NCBI GenBank assembly: GCA_905214155.1
Contig: CAJMLC010000060.1
Location: 1 to 10,254 of the forward strand
DNA: 10,254 nt
Source: an uncultured bacterium
Lineage (GTDB): Bacteria; Bacillota; Clostridia; Oscillospirales; Oscillospiraceae
Reading direction: 5' to 3'
Shown here: in pieces, positions 1 through 6,900 of the stretch
Position numbering within the stretch: the stretch's first letter is position 1
Layout: every line of letters starts with the position of its first letter
Made by a program: the position numbers and the translations under genes
Notes under the pieces: generated by a model
The model's database searches: none
The model's input: only the letters and a program-made list of their open reading frames with translations
Told to the model about the DNA's origin: nothing

Positions 1-860
1 ATTGACCGGGCCGACAGGCTCCGGCGCATAGCCGCAGACGGAGCAGCCACCGCCGAGGCCGAGGGTGTCATGGGCTTGCGTGACGGACTTGCCGCAGATG
101 CTGCATGTGCCGGTGTGCGTGCCGTCGCCGTTGTCGTGGAAATCTCTGGCGTTGGCCGCGCAGTCATGCGCAGGAACGTAACCGCAGACCGAGCAGGCCC
201 CGTTGGCCCCGAGCGTGTCGTGGCCTTCTTTGACGGAGAGGCCGCAGGTGGCGCAGACGAGGGTATGGCCGTCCGCGTCGATATCCTGCTGATCCCAGCG
301 GAAACCGCTGCCCATGCAGGCACTGACGTGCATCATCCCGCAGATGCTGCAGGCCCAGTCAAATTCGCCCTTGACGTATTGGTGTTGGCCGCGATGGACC
401 TCCTGCCCGCAGCGCGTGCAGATTTGATAATGCTCCGTATAGTGCTTCGTGCTGTCGCTGTACCACATCTCGGGCTGGCCGAAGTCGTGGCCAAGCGGCT
501 GCGGATGTTCCTCATCGACCGTGGCCTTGCAGTATTTGCAGACGTAGCGCAGCACGCCTCCAGACTCGCACGTCGGTTTCTGCGCAGAGTTCTGTGTTGG
601 GTCTTCCTCAAGGACGTGCGCCACGCCGGTTTCTTCAAAGCCGCATTGATGCTCACAGGTGATGGTATGGGTTTGGGAATTGGCGTCGTCCGTGTAGACC
701 CGGAGGTGCGCCTCCGGATCACCCATGGCCGCGCCGCAGAGCTTGCAGACCTTTACACAGGTTCCGTCTTCCTGATCGACATAGTGCTGCTGATCGGCCG
801 GGTGCTTGCAGGGGTCTTCCAAACCGCAGCGTTTGCAGATCTGTTTTGTCACACCGTCTT
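1..860 (-). other. Cysteine-rich CxxC-knuckle region of the downstream protein
   Basis: From about residue 968 to the window edge there are about ten CxxC or CxxxC motifs. They include ICKRCG, CVKVCKLCG, CEHQCG, VCKYCK, ICTRCG, ACSICG, VCATCG, ACSVCG, TCSICG and GCSVCG. His residues recur between them, as in LGHDFG, HRGQHQY and AHDTLG. Similar Cys-knuckle repeats of the 'C-GG-YVCKYCKATV-LGH' type are familiar from surface proteins of Firmicutes, where the metal content is generally assumed rather than shown. The region sits C-terminal to an export signal and an extracellular-type DUF4430 domain. An intracellular zinc-finger or nucleic-acid-binding role is therefore unlikely. Confidence 0.75.
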
Positions 861-3762
861 TTGTGACGGCTTCCAGCTCGTGCTGCGACTCCGACCAGCT
901 CCCGCCGCCGCGGTAGATCACGCAGAAACCCACGTTTGTGACGCCGGTGTCTTCGTTGTGATTGTTGCCGCCGGTCGCGCTGTTGCCGAGGTCGTGGCCG
1001 TAGGCCAGCGTGTAGCGGAGCGTCAGGGTGTCGCCCGGCTTCAGGCTGACCTCGCCCATGCCGACGCTGGGATAGCTGCCGTTGATGGCATATTCCCAGC
1101 CGGAGCCTTGCGTGAAGTCAAATTCCCCGAGGTCGCTGCTGTGATTATTCAGCTTGATGCCGTTTTTATAGATGCAGCGCCAGAGAATATCCAGATTGGT
1201 TCCTTTCGTGAAGCGCGTGTCAATTGCCGCGAATACAGTCTCCTGATCCGGGTCACCGTAATCACGCCAGCTGCTGCCGCTGAGGGCGTTAGCTTGTGTG
1301 CCGAGGCCATTTCCGTTGTCCATTGCGCGCAGATAGAAGCCGACGCTGAAGGGATCATCACAGTCCGCGCTCCAGCCGAGGCTTCCTTTGTTCACCTTCG
1401 CAGTGAAGGGGTCTTCGGCCTGATAGCCCCAAACTGCCCGAGCGACCGCGCTGGATACAGGTTCTCCTGCCAGCACATCGCAGGTGATGGAGGTAGAACT
1501 GCTGAGGCCCAGCACGCCGAGGTCGATGACGATGGTGGCGTCGCCAAGGTATTCGCCATCGCCCGCGCTCTTGCCAATCAGGCGGATGGTCCTCTCGCCT
1601 TTGTTGCCATGGGCGTCTTCGGCCACGATCACCAGCGTATGCTCGTTCGTGTCGCCTTTGGCCGGATGGCTCGGTGTCACCTTGAACTGCTGCCAGTTGT
1701 CACTGGTCACGCCGGTGAAGCGGCACTCGACGCCGTCGAGCTTGACGCTGAGGATGGTCCCGAGGCCGGAATAGGAGACATAGGTTTTGCGATGCTGCGC
1801 GTCCTCGCTCCATGCGCGGACTCTGAAGTCCAGTTCCTGCCCGTTGGTGACTTGGCCTTCGTCTGCCAGATCACATTCGATCTGTACCTCCTGATCACCG
1901 CGATGTTTGTAGGAGAGGCTGAACGTAAACGTGTATTCCGCGCCCGCGCCGGAAGCCTTGACGGTAAAGGTATTTTCGCCCGCCGTGCCATCCTCGGCCA
2001 GAAGGAGCGCGACGCTGCCACTTGGGGCTGTGAGGGTTTTTGTGCTGAAATTGCCGGACTGATAGCAGCTGACGGAGGTGATCGTTACGTCGGACGCCTC
2101 TTCGCCGGAAATGGTGAACTGGTAAGAGAGCAAGTCATCCGTCAGCTGGTCATCGTAGATAGGTTCCGCGGTGGTGGTTTTTCCGTTTTCGCAGGTGAGC
2201 GAATTTGGAATGGAAGCATGGGTGTCCGGGTCGGTCAGCGTGTAGGTCATTTGTAAAGACACGTCGCTCTGGTAGCGGAGCGTGACCGTGAAGGTGACGG
2301 TTTTGTCGTCCACTTTCGCCGTGACGAGGATGGTATAGGTCGCGCCGCCCTCGGAGGCTGTGAGTTGGTAACTACCTTTTTCGGGATTTAGGGCTGTTCC
2401 GTCGATCGTGGCGGATAGAATTTGGGCGTCGGCGGCACTTTTGCCCTTGAGATCGAAGCGGTAATCCAAAAGACCACTGTTGAGTTGGTTGTGTTTGAGC
2501 GTGAGGTTGATTCGTTTGTTGGCGTCGCAAAGATTTTCGCGGCGGGTGGCGGATTTTTCGTACCAAGTGAATTGTAATTGCAGGTCGAGGCCATCTTCGT
2601 ATGTCAGGACGAAATTATATCGAATCGTCTGGCCGGAGACGCGGGCTGTGACCGTGATGAAATATGTTTCGCTGTCCTGCCCGTCCGCTGGGGCCATTTG
2701 GAGTGTGCCGGACTGATCCAGCGTACCAGTCTCGCCGTCTGTTGCGCGGTAGTCTGCGCTGACAAATTCGGCATCTCTTGCGCTTTCACCGAGGAAGCTG
2801 AAATCGTATTGGAAGAGGCCATCCTGAATGGTGTCGCCTTTGATGGTGCGGGAGACGGAGCTGTTCGCGAAGCACGTCGCTTGGGCCGGGGCGGTCAGGG
2901 TCTGCCAGTTGAGCTGCAAATCCAAGTCAATGCCAGACTCCAAACGCAGAATAAAGGTGAATTGGACGTCCGTTTCGACCGTCTCACCCTTTTGATTCTT
3001 CTGTGTCGCGTGGGCCTGCACGATGAAGACGTAGTTCTGATATTCTGCGCCGTCCGGCAAGGTCATGGGCACGGCCCCGCGGGTGTCGATTGGAGTTTCA
3101 ACTTCGTTTCCGCGCACGAAGAAGGCGTCGGTAATGGTGGCATCCTGTGCGTCAAGGCCGGTGAGGTCGAGGCTGTAGGGCAGGGATCCGTTGTCGAGCT
3201 GCGCGAGCAGAACACGCTTGCCGACGGATTGACCGGGGGCGCAGACGATGGAAGTCGCCTCTGAGCCATATTTGTACCACGTCAGGGCCGCGCCGAGGTC
3301 TAACGGTGCAAGCGGAAGGTCTTCATCCATTTCGCCGCTCGCTCCGGCATCTTCGCCGTCATCGCCCTGATTGGAGTCGGTGTTTGTGCCAATGTCGGCC
3401 TCGGAGTAGTCCGGTTGGGTGGGCTGATCCTGTGGGACGGTCTCCGGTTCGGTGTCCTGTCCGGCTTCGGTGTCCGCCTCGTTGGGGTCTGGCTGCTCCA
3501 CGTCGCCGGTGAGGTCGCTTTCGGTGTCGCCATTCGTACCAGAGCCGGAGGTCTCCGCGCCGTCGCCGCTGCCCGCGCCGCCGGGGGCCTTGCCCGCCTG
3601 CAAAACGGTGATCTCTTGCGGTTCTGCTTGCAAAATGGGGTTTTCCGGCTCGGCTGACCGCATGCCCATGAGCGGCAGGCAGATGCTCAGCACGAGCGCG
3701 ACGACAAGCAGACCACAGCCCATGGATTTGAGCCACGGATATTGTTCAAAAAATTTGTTCAT
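1..3762 (-). CDS. Exported multi-domain surface protein: tandem Ig-like modules, DUF4430 and CxxC repeat array (3' end off window)
   Basis: The frame is open from an ATG at 3762 through base 1 with no stop, giving 1254 codons; the C-terminus lies outside the window. An in-frame stop (TAA at 3816-3814) precedes the ATG. An AAGGGG ribosome-binding-like sequence lies 11 nt before this ATG, which supports the start. Residues 1-37 form a signal peptide or membrane anchor, with Lys3 and Lys12 followed by the hydrophobic run GLLVVALVLSICLPLMG. Residues ~60-150 are an acidic Asp/Glu/Thr/Ser/Gly/Pro linker. Residues ~155-635 hold four divergent beta-rich modules of about 110-130 residues. Residues ~738-930 resemble DUF4430, ending in GSGWEYAINGSYPSVG and LKPGDTLTLRYT. 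Residues ~965-1254 carry about ten CxxC knuckles with nearby His. The protein is probably exported and surface-displayed, with unknown ligand. A wall-anchoring domain may lie beyond the left edge. The coding call is firm; the function is not known. Confidence 0.93.
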   Translation of the reverse strand, partial: MNKFFEQYPWLKSMGCGLLVVALVLSICLPLMGMRSAEPENPILQAEPQEITVLQAGKAPGGAGSGDGAETSGSGTNGDTESDLTGDVEQPDPNEADTEAGQDTEPETVPQDQPTQPDYSEADIGTNTDSNQGDDGEDAGASGEMDEDLPLAPLDLGAALTWYKYGSEATSIVCAPGQSVGKRVLLAQLDNGSLPYSLDLTGLDAQDATITDAFFVRGNEVETPIDTRGAVPMTLPDGAEYQNYVFIVQAHATQKNQKGETVETDVQFTFILRLESGIDLDLQLNWQTLTAPAQATCFANSSVSRTIKGDTIQDGLFQYDFSFLGESARDAEFVSADYRATDGETGTLDQSGTLQMAPADGQDSETYFITVTARVSGQTIRYNFVLTYEDGLDLQLQFTWYEKSATRRENLCDANKRINLTLKHNQLNSGLLDYRFDLKGKSAADAQILSATIDGTALNPEKGSYQLTASEGGATYTILVTAKVDDKTVTFTVTLRYQSDVSLQMTYTLTDPDTHASIPNSLTCENGKTTTAEPIYDDQLTDDLLSYQFTISGEEASDVTITSVSCYQSGNFSTKTLTAPSGSVALLLAEDGTAGENTFTVKASGAGAEYTFTFSLSYKHRGDQEVQIECDLADEGQVTNGQELDFRVRAWSEDAQHRKTYVSYSGLGTILSVKLDGVECRFTGVTSDNWQQFKVTPSHPAKGDTNEHTLVIVAEDAHGNKGERTIRLIGKSAGDGEYLGDATIVIDLGVLGLSSSTSITCDVLAGEPVSSAVARAVWGYQAEDPFTAKVNKGSLGWSADCDDPFSVGFYLRAMDNGNGLGTQANALSGSSWRDYGDPDQETVFAAIDTRFTKGTNLDILWRCIYKNGIKLNNHSSDLGEFDFTQGSGWEYAINGSYPSVGMGEVSLKPGDTLTLRYTLAYGHDLGNSATGGNNHNEDTGVTNVGFCVIYRGGGSWSESQHELEAVTKDGVTKQICKRCGLEDPCKHPADQQHYVDQEDGTCVKVCKLCGAAMGDPEAHLRVYTDDANSQTHTITCEHQCGFEETGVAHVLEEDPTQNSAQKPTCESGGVLRYVCKYCKATVDEEHPQPLGHDFGQPEMWYSDSTKHYTEHYQICTRCGQEVHRGQHQYVKGEFDWACSICGMMHVSACMGSGFRWDQQDIDADGHTLVCATCGLSVKEGHDTLGANGACSVCGYVPAHDCAANARDFHDNGDGTHTGTCSICGKSVTQAHDTLGLGGGCSVCGYAPEPVGPVN
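31..260 (-). repeat. Tandem ~50-residue CxxC module in the downstream protein
   Basis: Bases 31-110 and 181-260 align without gaps at a 150-base offset, with roughly 55 of 80 identical by eye. They encode two copies of a ~50-residue module. Each has a knuckle of the type TCSICGKSV or VCATCGLSV, then a HDTLG motif, then a second knuckle (GGCSVCGY or GACSVCGY). The module is still running when the window ends, so more copies may follow. Paired CxxC motifs with His suggest metal-binding ribbons or disulfide-stabilised knuckles. The ligand is not determinable here. Confidence 0.8.
975..1550 (-). other. DUF4430 / transcobalamin-C-like domain of the downstream protein
   Basis: Residues ~738-930 start with a beta strand (ATIVIDLGVLGL) and run to a motif typical of the family. 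That motif is a Gly-Trp pair and an Asn-Gly turn (GSGWEYAINGSYPSVGMG), then LKPGDTLTLRYT and a Gly-His-Asp-Leu-Gly ending. This matches the pattern 'SGW-Y-(I/V)NG-YP-VG ... L-(K/H)DGD-I-(W/R)YT' that I associate with DUF4430, a family related to the C-terminal beta domain of transcobalamin and intrinsic factor. Insertions between the first strand and the Gly-Trp motif make it longer than the usual domain. Ligand binding by this copy is unknown. Confidence 0.7.
1850..3300 (-). repeat. Four divergent tandem beta-sandwich (Ig-like) modules in the downstream protein
   Basis: Residues ~155-277, 278-391, 392-500 and 501-~635 form successive modules. The junctions look alike: a final strand such as YNFVLTYEDG or FTVTLRYQSD is followed at once by LDLQLQFTWY, IDLDLQLNW or VSLQMTYTL. 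Inside each module there is a 'LF/LL-Y-F-(F/L)-G-SA-DA' segment, for example YDFSFLGESARDAEF and YRFDLKGKSAADAQI. Divergence at the protein level is high, which suggests old duplications rather than recent slippage. The fold assignment (Ig-like or cadherin-like) is an inference from the alternating strand pattern. Confidence 0.7.
3300..3585 (-). other. Acidic low-complexity linker in the downstream protein
   Basis: Residues ~60-155 are dominated by Asp, Glu, Thr, Ser, Gly, Pro and Gln, with almost no hydrophobic residues. Typical stretches are GAETSGSGTNGDTESD and PDPNEADTEAGQDTEPE. This follows directly after the export signal and precedes the first beta module. It looks like a flexible, strongly negative stalk that would cross or extend from the cell wall. 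Confidence 0.75.
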
Positions 3763-3772
3763 GTAGTTTTTT

Positions 3773-3799
3773 GCCCCTTGGGAGAGGGGCTTCCCCCCT
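3773..3799 (-). promoter_or_regulatory. Two mutually exclusive hairpins over the ribosome binding site
   Basis: Read on the minus strand, hairpin X pairs AGGGG (3799-3795) with CCCCT (3789-3785) around a GGAAG loop. Hairpin Y pairs GCCCCT (3790-3785) with AGGGGC (3778-3773) around a CTCCCA loop. Both need the same CCCCT strand, so only one can form. Y buries the AAGGGG ribosome-binding-like sequence, while X leaves it free. The pairing is seen in the sequence; any regulatory role is inference. Confidence 0.4.
3774..3779 (-). promoter_or_regulatory. Candidate ribosome binding site of the downstream gene
   Basis: The minus strand reads AAGGGG here, 11 nt before the ATG at 3762. It is a partial match to the anti-16S core, at the long end of useful spacing. 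An A-rich spacer (CAAAAAACTAC) separates it from the start. It forms the 3' arm of a hairpin (see 3773-3799). No better Shine-Dalgarno sequence is visible nearby. Confidence 0.5.
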
Positions 3800-3806
3800 T
3801 GAAAAT

Positions 3807-3861
3807 GTGCGGTTTATTCGCACTTTTAAGGAACTCCCTTAAACGCACGAATAAGCCGCAC
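3807..3861 (-). terminator. Imperfect two-tier inverted repeat, candidate terminator of the upstream gene
   Basis: On the minus strand, the arms GTGCGGCTTATTCG (3861-3848) and CGAATAAACCGCAC (3820-3807) pair over 14 positions with one mismatch. Nested inside is a second 7-bp stem, TTTAAGG (3843-3837) with CCTTAAA (3831-3825), around a 5-nt loop. The 3' side continues as ATTTTC, a weak T-rich tail. The position, just over 80 nt past the stop of the large gene and before the next start, fits a terminator or attenuator. The poor T-tract keeps confidence modest. Confidence 0.4.
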
Positions 3862-3890
3862 GGTTCCCCACGCTTTCGCGTGGGGAACCG
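3861..3890 (-). terminator. Perfect 13-bp GC-rich hairpin with GAAA tetraloop
   Basis: The arms CGGTTCCCCACGC and GCGTGGGGAACCG are perfect complements over 13 bp. On the minus-strand transcript the loop is GAAA, a GNRA tetraloop, so the RNA hairpin should be very stable. It lies just over 50 nt after the stop codon at 3943. No T-tract follows on the minus strand (it continues TGCGGCTTATTCG), so it is not a textbook intrinsic terminator. It may protect the 3' end or act together with the next inverted repeat. Confidence 0.5.
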
Positions 3891-3932
3891 CCCAGCTTTG
3901 GGTGGTCAGTCGATATTCGATTCCAAATATCG
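3888..3932. repeat. Two further small inverted repeats after the stop of the large gene
   Basis: On the plus strand CCGCCCA (3888-3894) and TGGGTGG (3899-3905) pair with one mismatch around a 4-nt loop. CGATATT (3911-3917) and AATATCG (3926-3932) pair perfectly around an 8-nt loop. Together with the hairpins at 3861-3890 and 3807-3861 they form a nearly continuous chain of palindromes between the two genes. Their role is unknown. They could be parts of a small repeated intergenic element or a compound 3'-end structure. Confidence 0.4.
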
Positions 3933-3942
3933 TAGTTTCATG

Positions 3943-6900
3943 TTATTTCGCGTACAGTTCCATGAAGCGCATGAGGATGGTCGCGACCTGTGCGCGGCTC
4001 GCGGTGGCCTTCGGGCTGAGCTTGTTGCTGCTGCCCTGAATGAGGCCATTCGCAACGGCCCAACGCATGGCGTCGGTTGCGTAACCACTGACCTGAGCGG
4101 CGTCGGAGAAGCCGTTGAGTTCCACGGACTTGCTGACGTCGTAGCCCTTCTGCTTTGCGTAGCGGAAGAGGATGGCCGCGAGCTGCTCGCGGGTGACCGC
4201 GCCGGTCATATTCGTGCCGTCCGAAATGCCATTGTCCATGGCCCACTTCTGGCCCGCGGCATACCACGGCGTGCCGGAAGTCGAAACACCTTCGAGACGA
4301 GCGAGCATCGTGACGATCATGCCGCGGGTCGTGTCCGCGTTCGGGCTGAATTTGCCGGTTCCTGTGCCGTTCATGAGCCCGTTCTCATACGCGTACTTGA
4401 CACCGGAATAGTACCAGCTGTTCGCGTTGACATCCGTGAACGGGAGGCTGTCCTTACCTGCGTTTTCGTTGAACGGGTTCTGTGCCGGCGTGCCGGACGG
4501 AACGGACGGCGTAGCGTTGTCACGGAAGCTCGGCGTCGCAGTGATCTCCTCCGCGTTTGCCAGCGCAGTCAGCAGATCATCGGTCAATCTGGTGTACGGG
4601 CCGCCGGGATAGGTCTTCAGGTTCCCCTCCTTGTCCTTCAGAATGAAGTTCCAGCCAAGGAACGTCTTGCCGGACTCGCTGGCCTCGGGCAGGAGCTGAT
4701 CCTTGTCGCTGGGCAGGAGCGTCTTGACCTCGTCGCCCAGCTTAACGGTTGCGCGGCGAAGGTCGGTCGTCAGCTGCACGGTGGAGAAGCTGCTCTGCTG
4801 CCACGTGACGATCCACGTGTTGTTCGTGCGGTCGCGCGTGACGCTCAGCGGCTTGATGTACTCATAGCCCGAACGGTCGGAGAAGTAATGCTTGATGAAG
4901 AGGTTCTCGTGCGACATGCCGGTGGGCAGCGGAATGCTGATCGTGACCGGAGCCTTGATGTCGCGGTTGTCGATCTTCTCGGCGCCAGATTCCTCCGAGC
5001 GGATTTCCGCGCCTTCTGCATCCTTCACGGTGGTCGTGTAGGTGACCTGCGGCGTGATCTCGAGCGTGAGAACATGCTGCTCTGCCGCTTCGTCCTGCTT
5101 CAGATCGACGACCTTGATCTCGAGCTTCGGATTGGCCGTCACTTCGACGGTCTGACCTTCTTCGATCTCGACGTCTTCGGCCTTGCTCTTACCTTCGTCC
5201 AGGAGCTTGCCCGCGGCTGCGCCGCCGAGGCCCTGCGAGCCGGTATTTTCGTTGCTACCGATTTGCTGAGCTGCGGCTTTGGTCTCGGTAGAAGCAGTCG
5301 TCGGAGCGCTGACGGTCGGCGCGGTCTCTGTCACGTTGACCGTGGCGGGCTTCACGACGACGCCGGTCATATCGACCACGTAGGTGACGCCCTTGACGGT
5401 GACGATACCGTTCTGCACGGGCAGGATGGTTCCGTTCTGGTCGCGGAGGGTGATGTTGTCGCCCTCATTGCAATAGCCGGTGAGGGTGATGGTCGTGCCG
5501 TTGACCGTGGCGGTGATGGTATCGGGGGTGACCGTGACGGTCGTGACCGGGTGTCTGGCCTCTTCGTTCAGCTGGGCCAGACGGGCGCTGAGCTGATCCA
5601 TCTTGTCGATCTCAGAGCCGGCGAGGTTGCCGAACAGCTCGGCATCCTTGCGGATGGCCTCATACTCGCGCTGCGCGCGCAGGATCGTCTCGCTGTCGGC
5701 CAGCGTGACGTTCGCGGGCGCAGGCAGGGACTTGACCGTGGCCTTGAAGTCCTTGAGCGTCTGATAACGCTGAAGCTTGGCCGTCAGGGCTAGGAGGTTT
5801 GCGACCTCATCCTTGTTGACCAGCGCCTGCTGGTCAGAGATCAGCGCGTAATAGGCGGCCTCAGCCTTGGCGATGTCGGAGGTGTAGAGTTCATGGTTGC
5901 CGTAGATGACGGCAGATGCGCGCGGGAGGGCGCGGAGCTGTTCCTCAACTGTCTGATAGCTGCCGCTGGCGCTGATGACGCGGAGGATGTACCACGTACC
6001 GTCGTTGGTCTGGGTGTTGCCGGACTGGTTGTTCATGCTGGGCCAATCGGCAGCGCCGCAGCCGATGTAGATGGTGTCGCCCGTGGTGACAGGGATAGAT
6101 TCAGTAGGCTTGTAATAGCTGCTGCCCTCGACGTTGGACGTGACCTTTTCATTGAGGAAGGTCTTGACGAGGAAGTTTTTGTTGGACGCGACCGGCGTAA
6201 TCGTCAGATCGTCGCTCTCGCCGTCGATGACGAGGGTATAGGCATACGTGCCGCCCTCGGTGCCGGACGTGAACGTCGGGATCAGGCGTGGGTTGCCGCT
6301 GCCGGTAACGGTGAGAGACGCGAGCGTGGTGTCGGAGTTGCCCCACGTGCCGCCGACGTCGGCGCCAAGGCCGGTGGAGGTATACTTAATGCTAATGACG
6401 TCTCCATCGGCTAATTTACGGCTTTTTACGGTGAAGTTATTGAAGCCTTCATTGGTGAACCAATCGTTCAGCGTACCCATCCAGCCGGACTCGCTGCCGC
6501 CGGTGAACTCGGCCAGCGAATGGCCGCCATTCACGTCGGTGATGGTGGAGAGATAGGAGATCTCGAAGTCATAGTCCTTCTTGCCGTTGCCGCCGGTGCC
6601 GGACCAGGTGCAGCCCTCATCGACGAGGGCACGGAGGACGACGGTCATCATCGAGTCATACTCACCGATGGGGTAATTTACCTTGTGGAGCCAGAGCGAA
6701 TTGATGCCGTACTTCGCATAGTCCTCATCGCTGGTATAGAAGTGTTCGAGGGCGGCTTTGTTCGCTTCATCATCGGTAGCGGAACCGTTATTGGTCCGGT
6801 TCTCAATGGTGACAGTCACGGTACCGACCTGCGGACCGGGGTAGAAGAGCTTGCCCTTGGCGCTGTCATATTCCCAGCCCACGATGTCGTTGCCGGAGGT

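Noticed and set aside
333..722. Smaller minus-strand frames such as 333-722, 3359-3736 and 6816-7301
   Set aside because: They overlap the two large genes in other frames and their translations are low-complexity Arg/Ser/Pro/Ala-rich. They lack domains, and the large frames are clearly the coding ones.
1..860. Nucleic-acid-binding zinc-finger protein
   Set aside because: The CxxC motifs sit at the C-terminal end of an exported protein with extracellular-type modules, and no DNA-binding zinc-finger spacing is seen.
3675..3720. Lipoprotein lipobox around Cys16 or Cys28 of the downstream protein
   Set aside because: Cys16 precedes the hydrophobic core, and Cys28 sits in LSIC, where the position before Cys should be Gly, Ala or Ser. 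A signal peptide or uncleaved anchor fits better.
3807..3890. CRISPR repeat or tRNA-like structure
   Set aside because: The palindromes occur once each without regular spacers, and no cloverleaf or T-loop consensus is present.
3763..3942. Promoter for the downstream gene in the intergenic gap
   Set aside because: I looked on the minus strand for paired -35 and -10 boxes. The AT-rich bits (TTCCTT, GAATAAA) are parts of the inverted repeat and have no convincing spacing, so no promoter is called.
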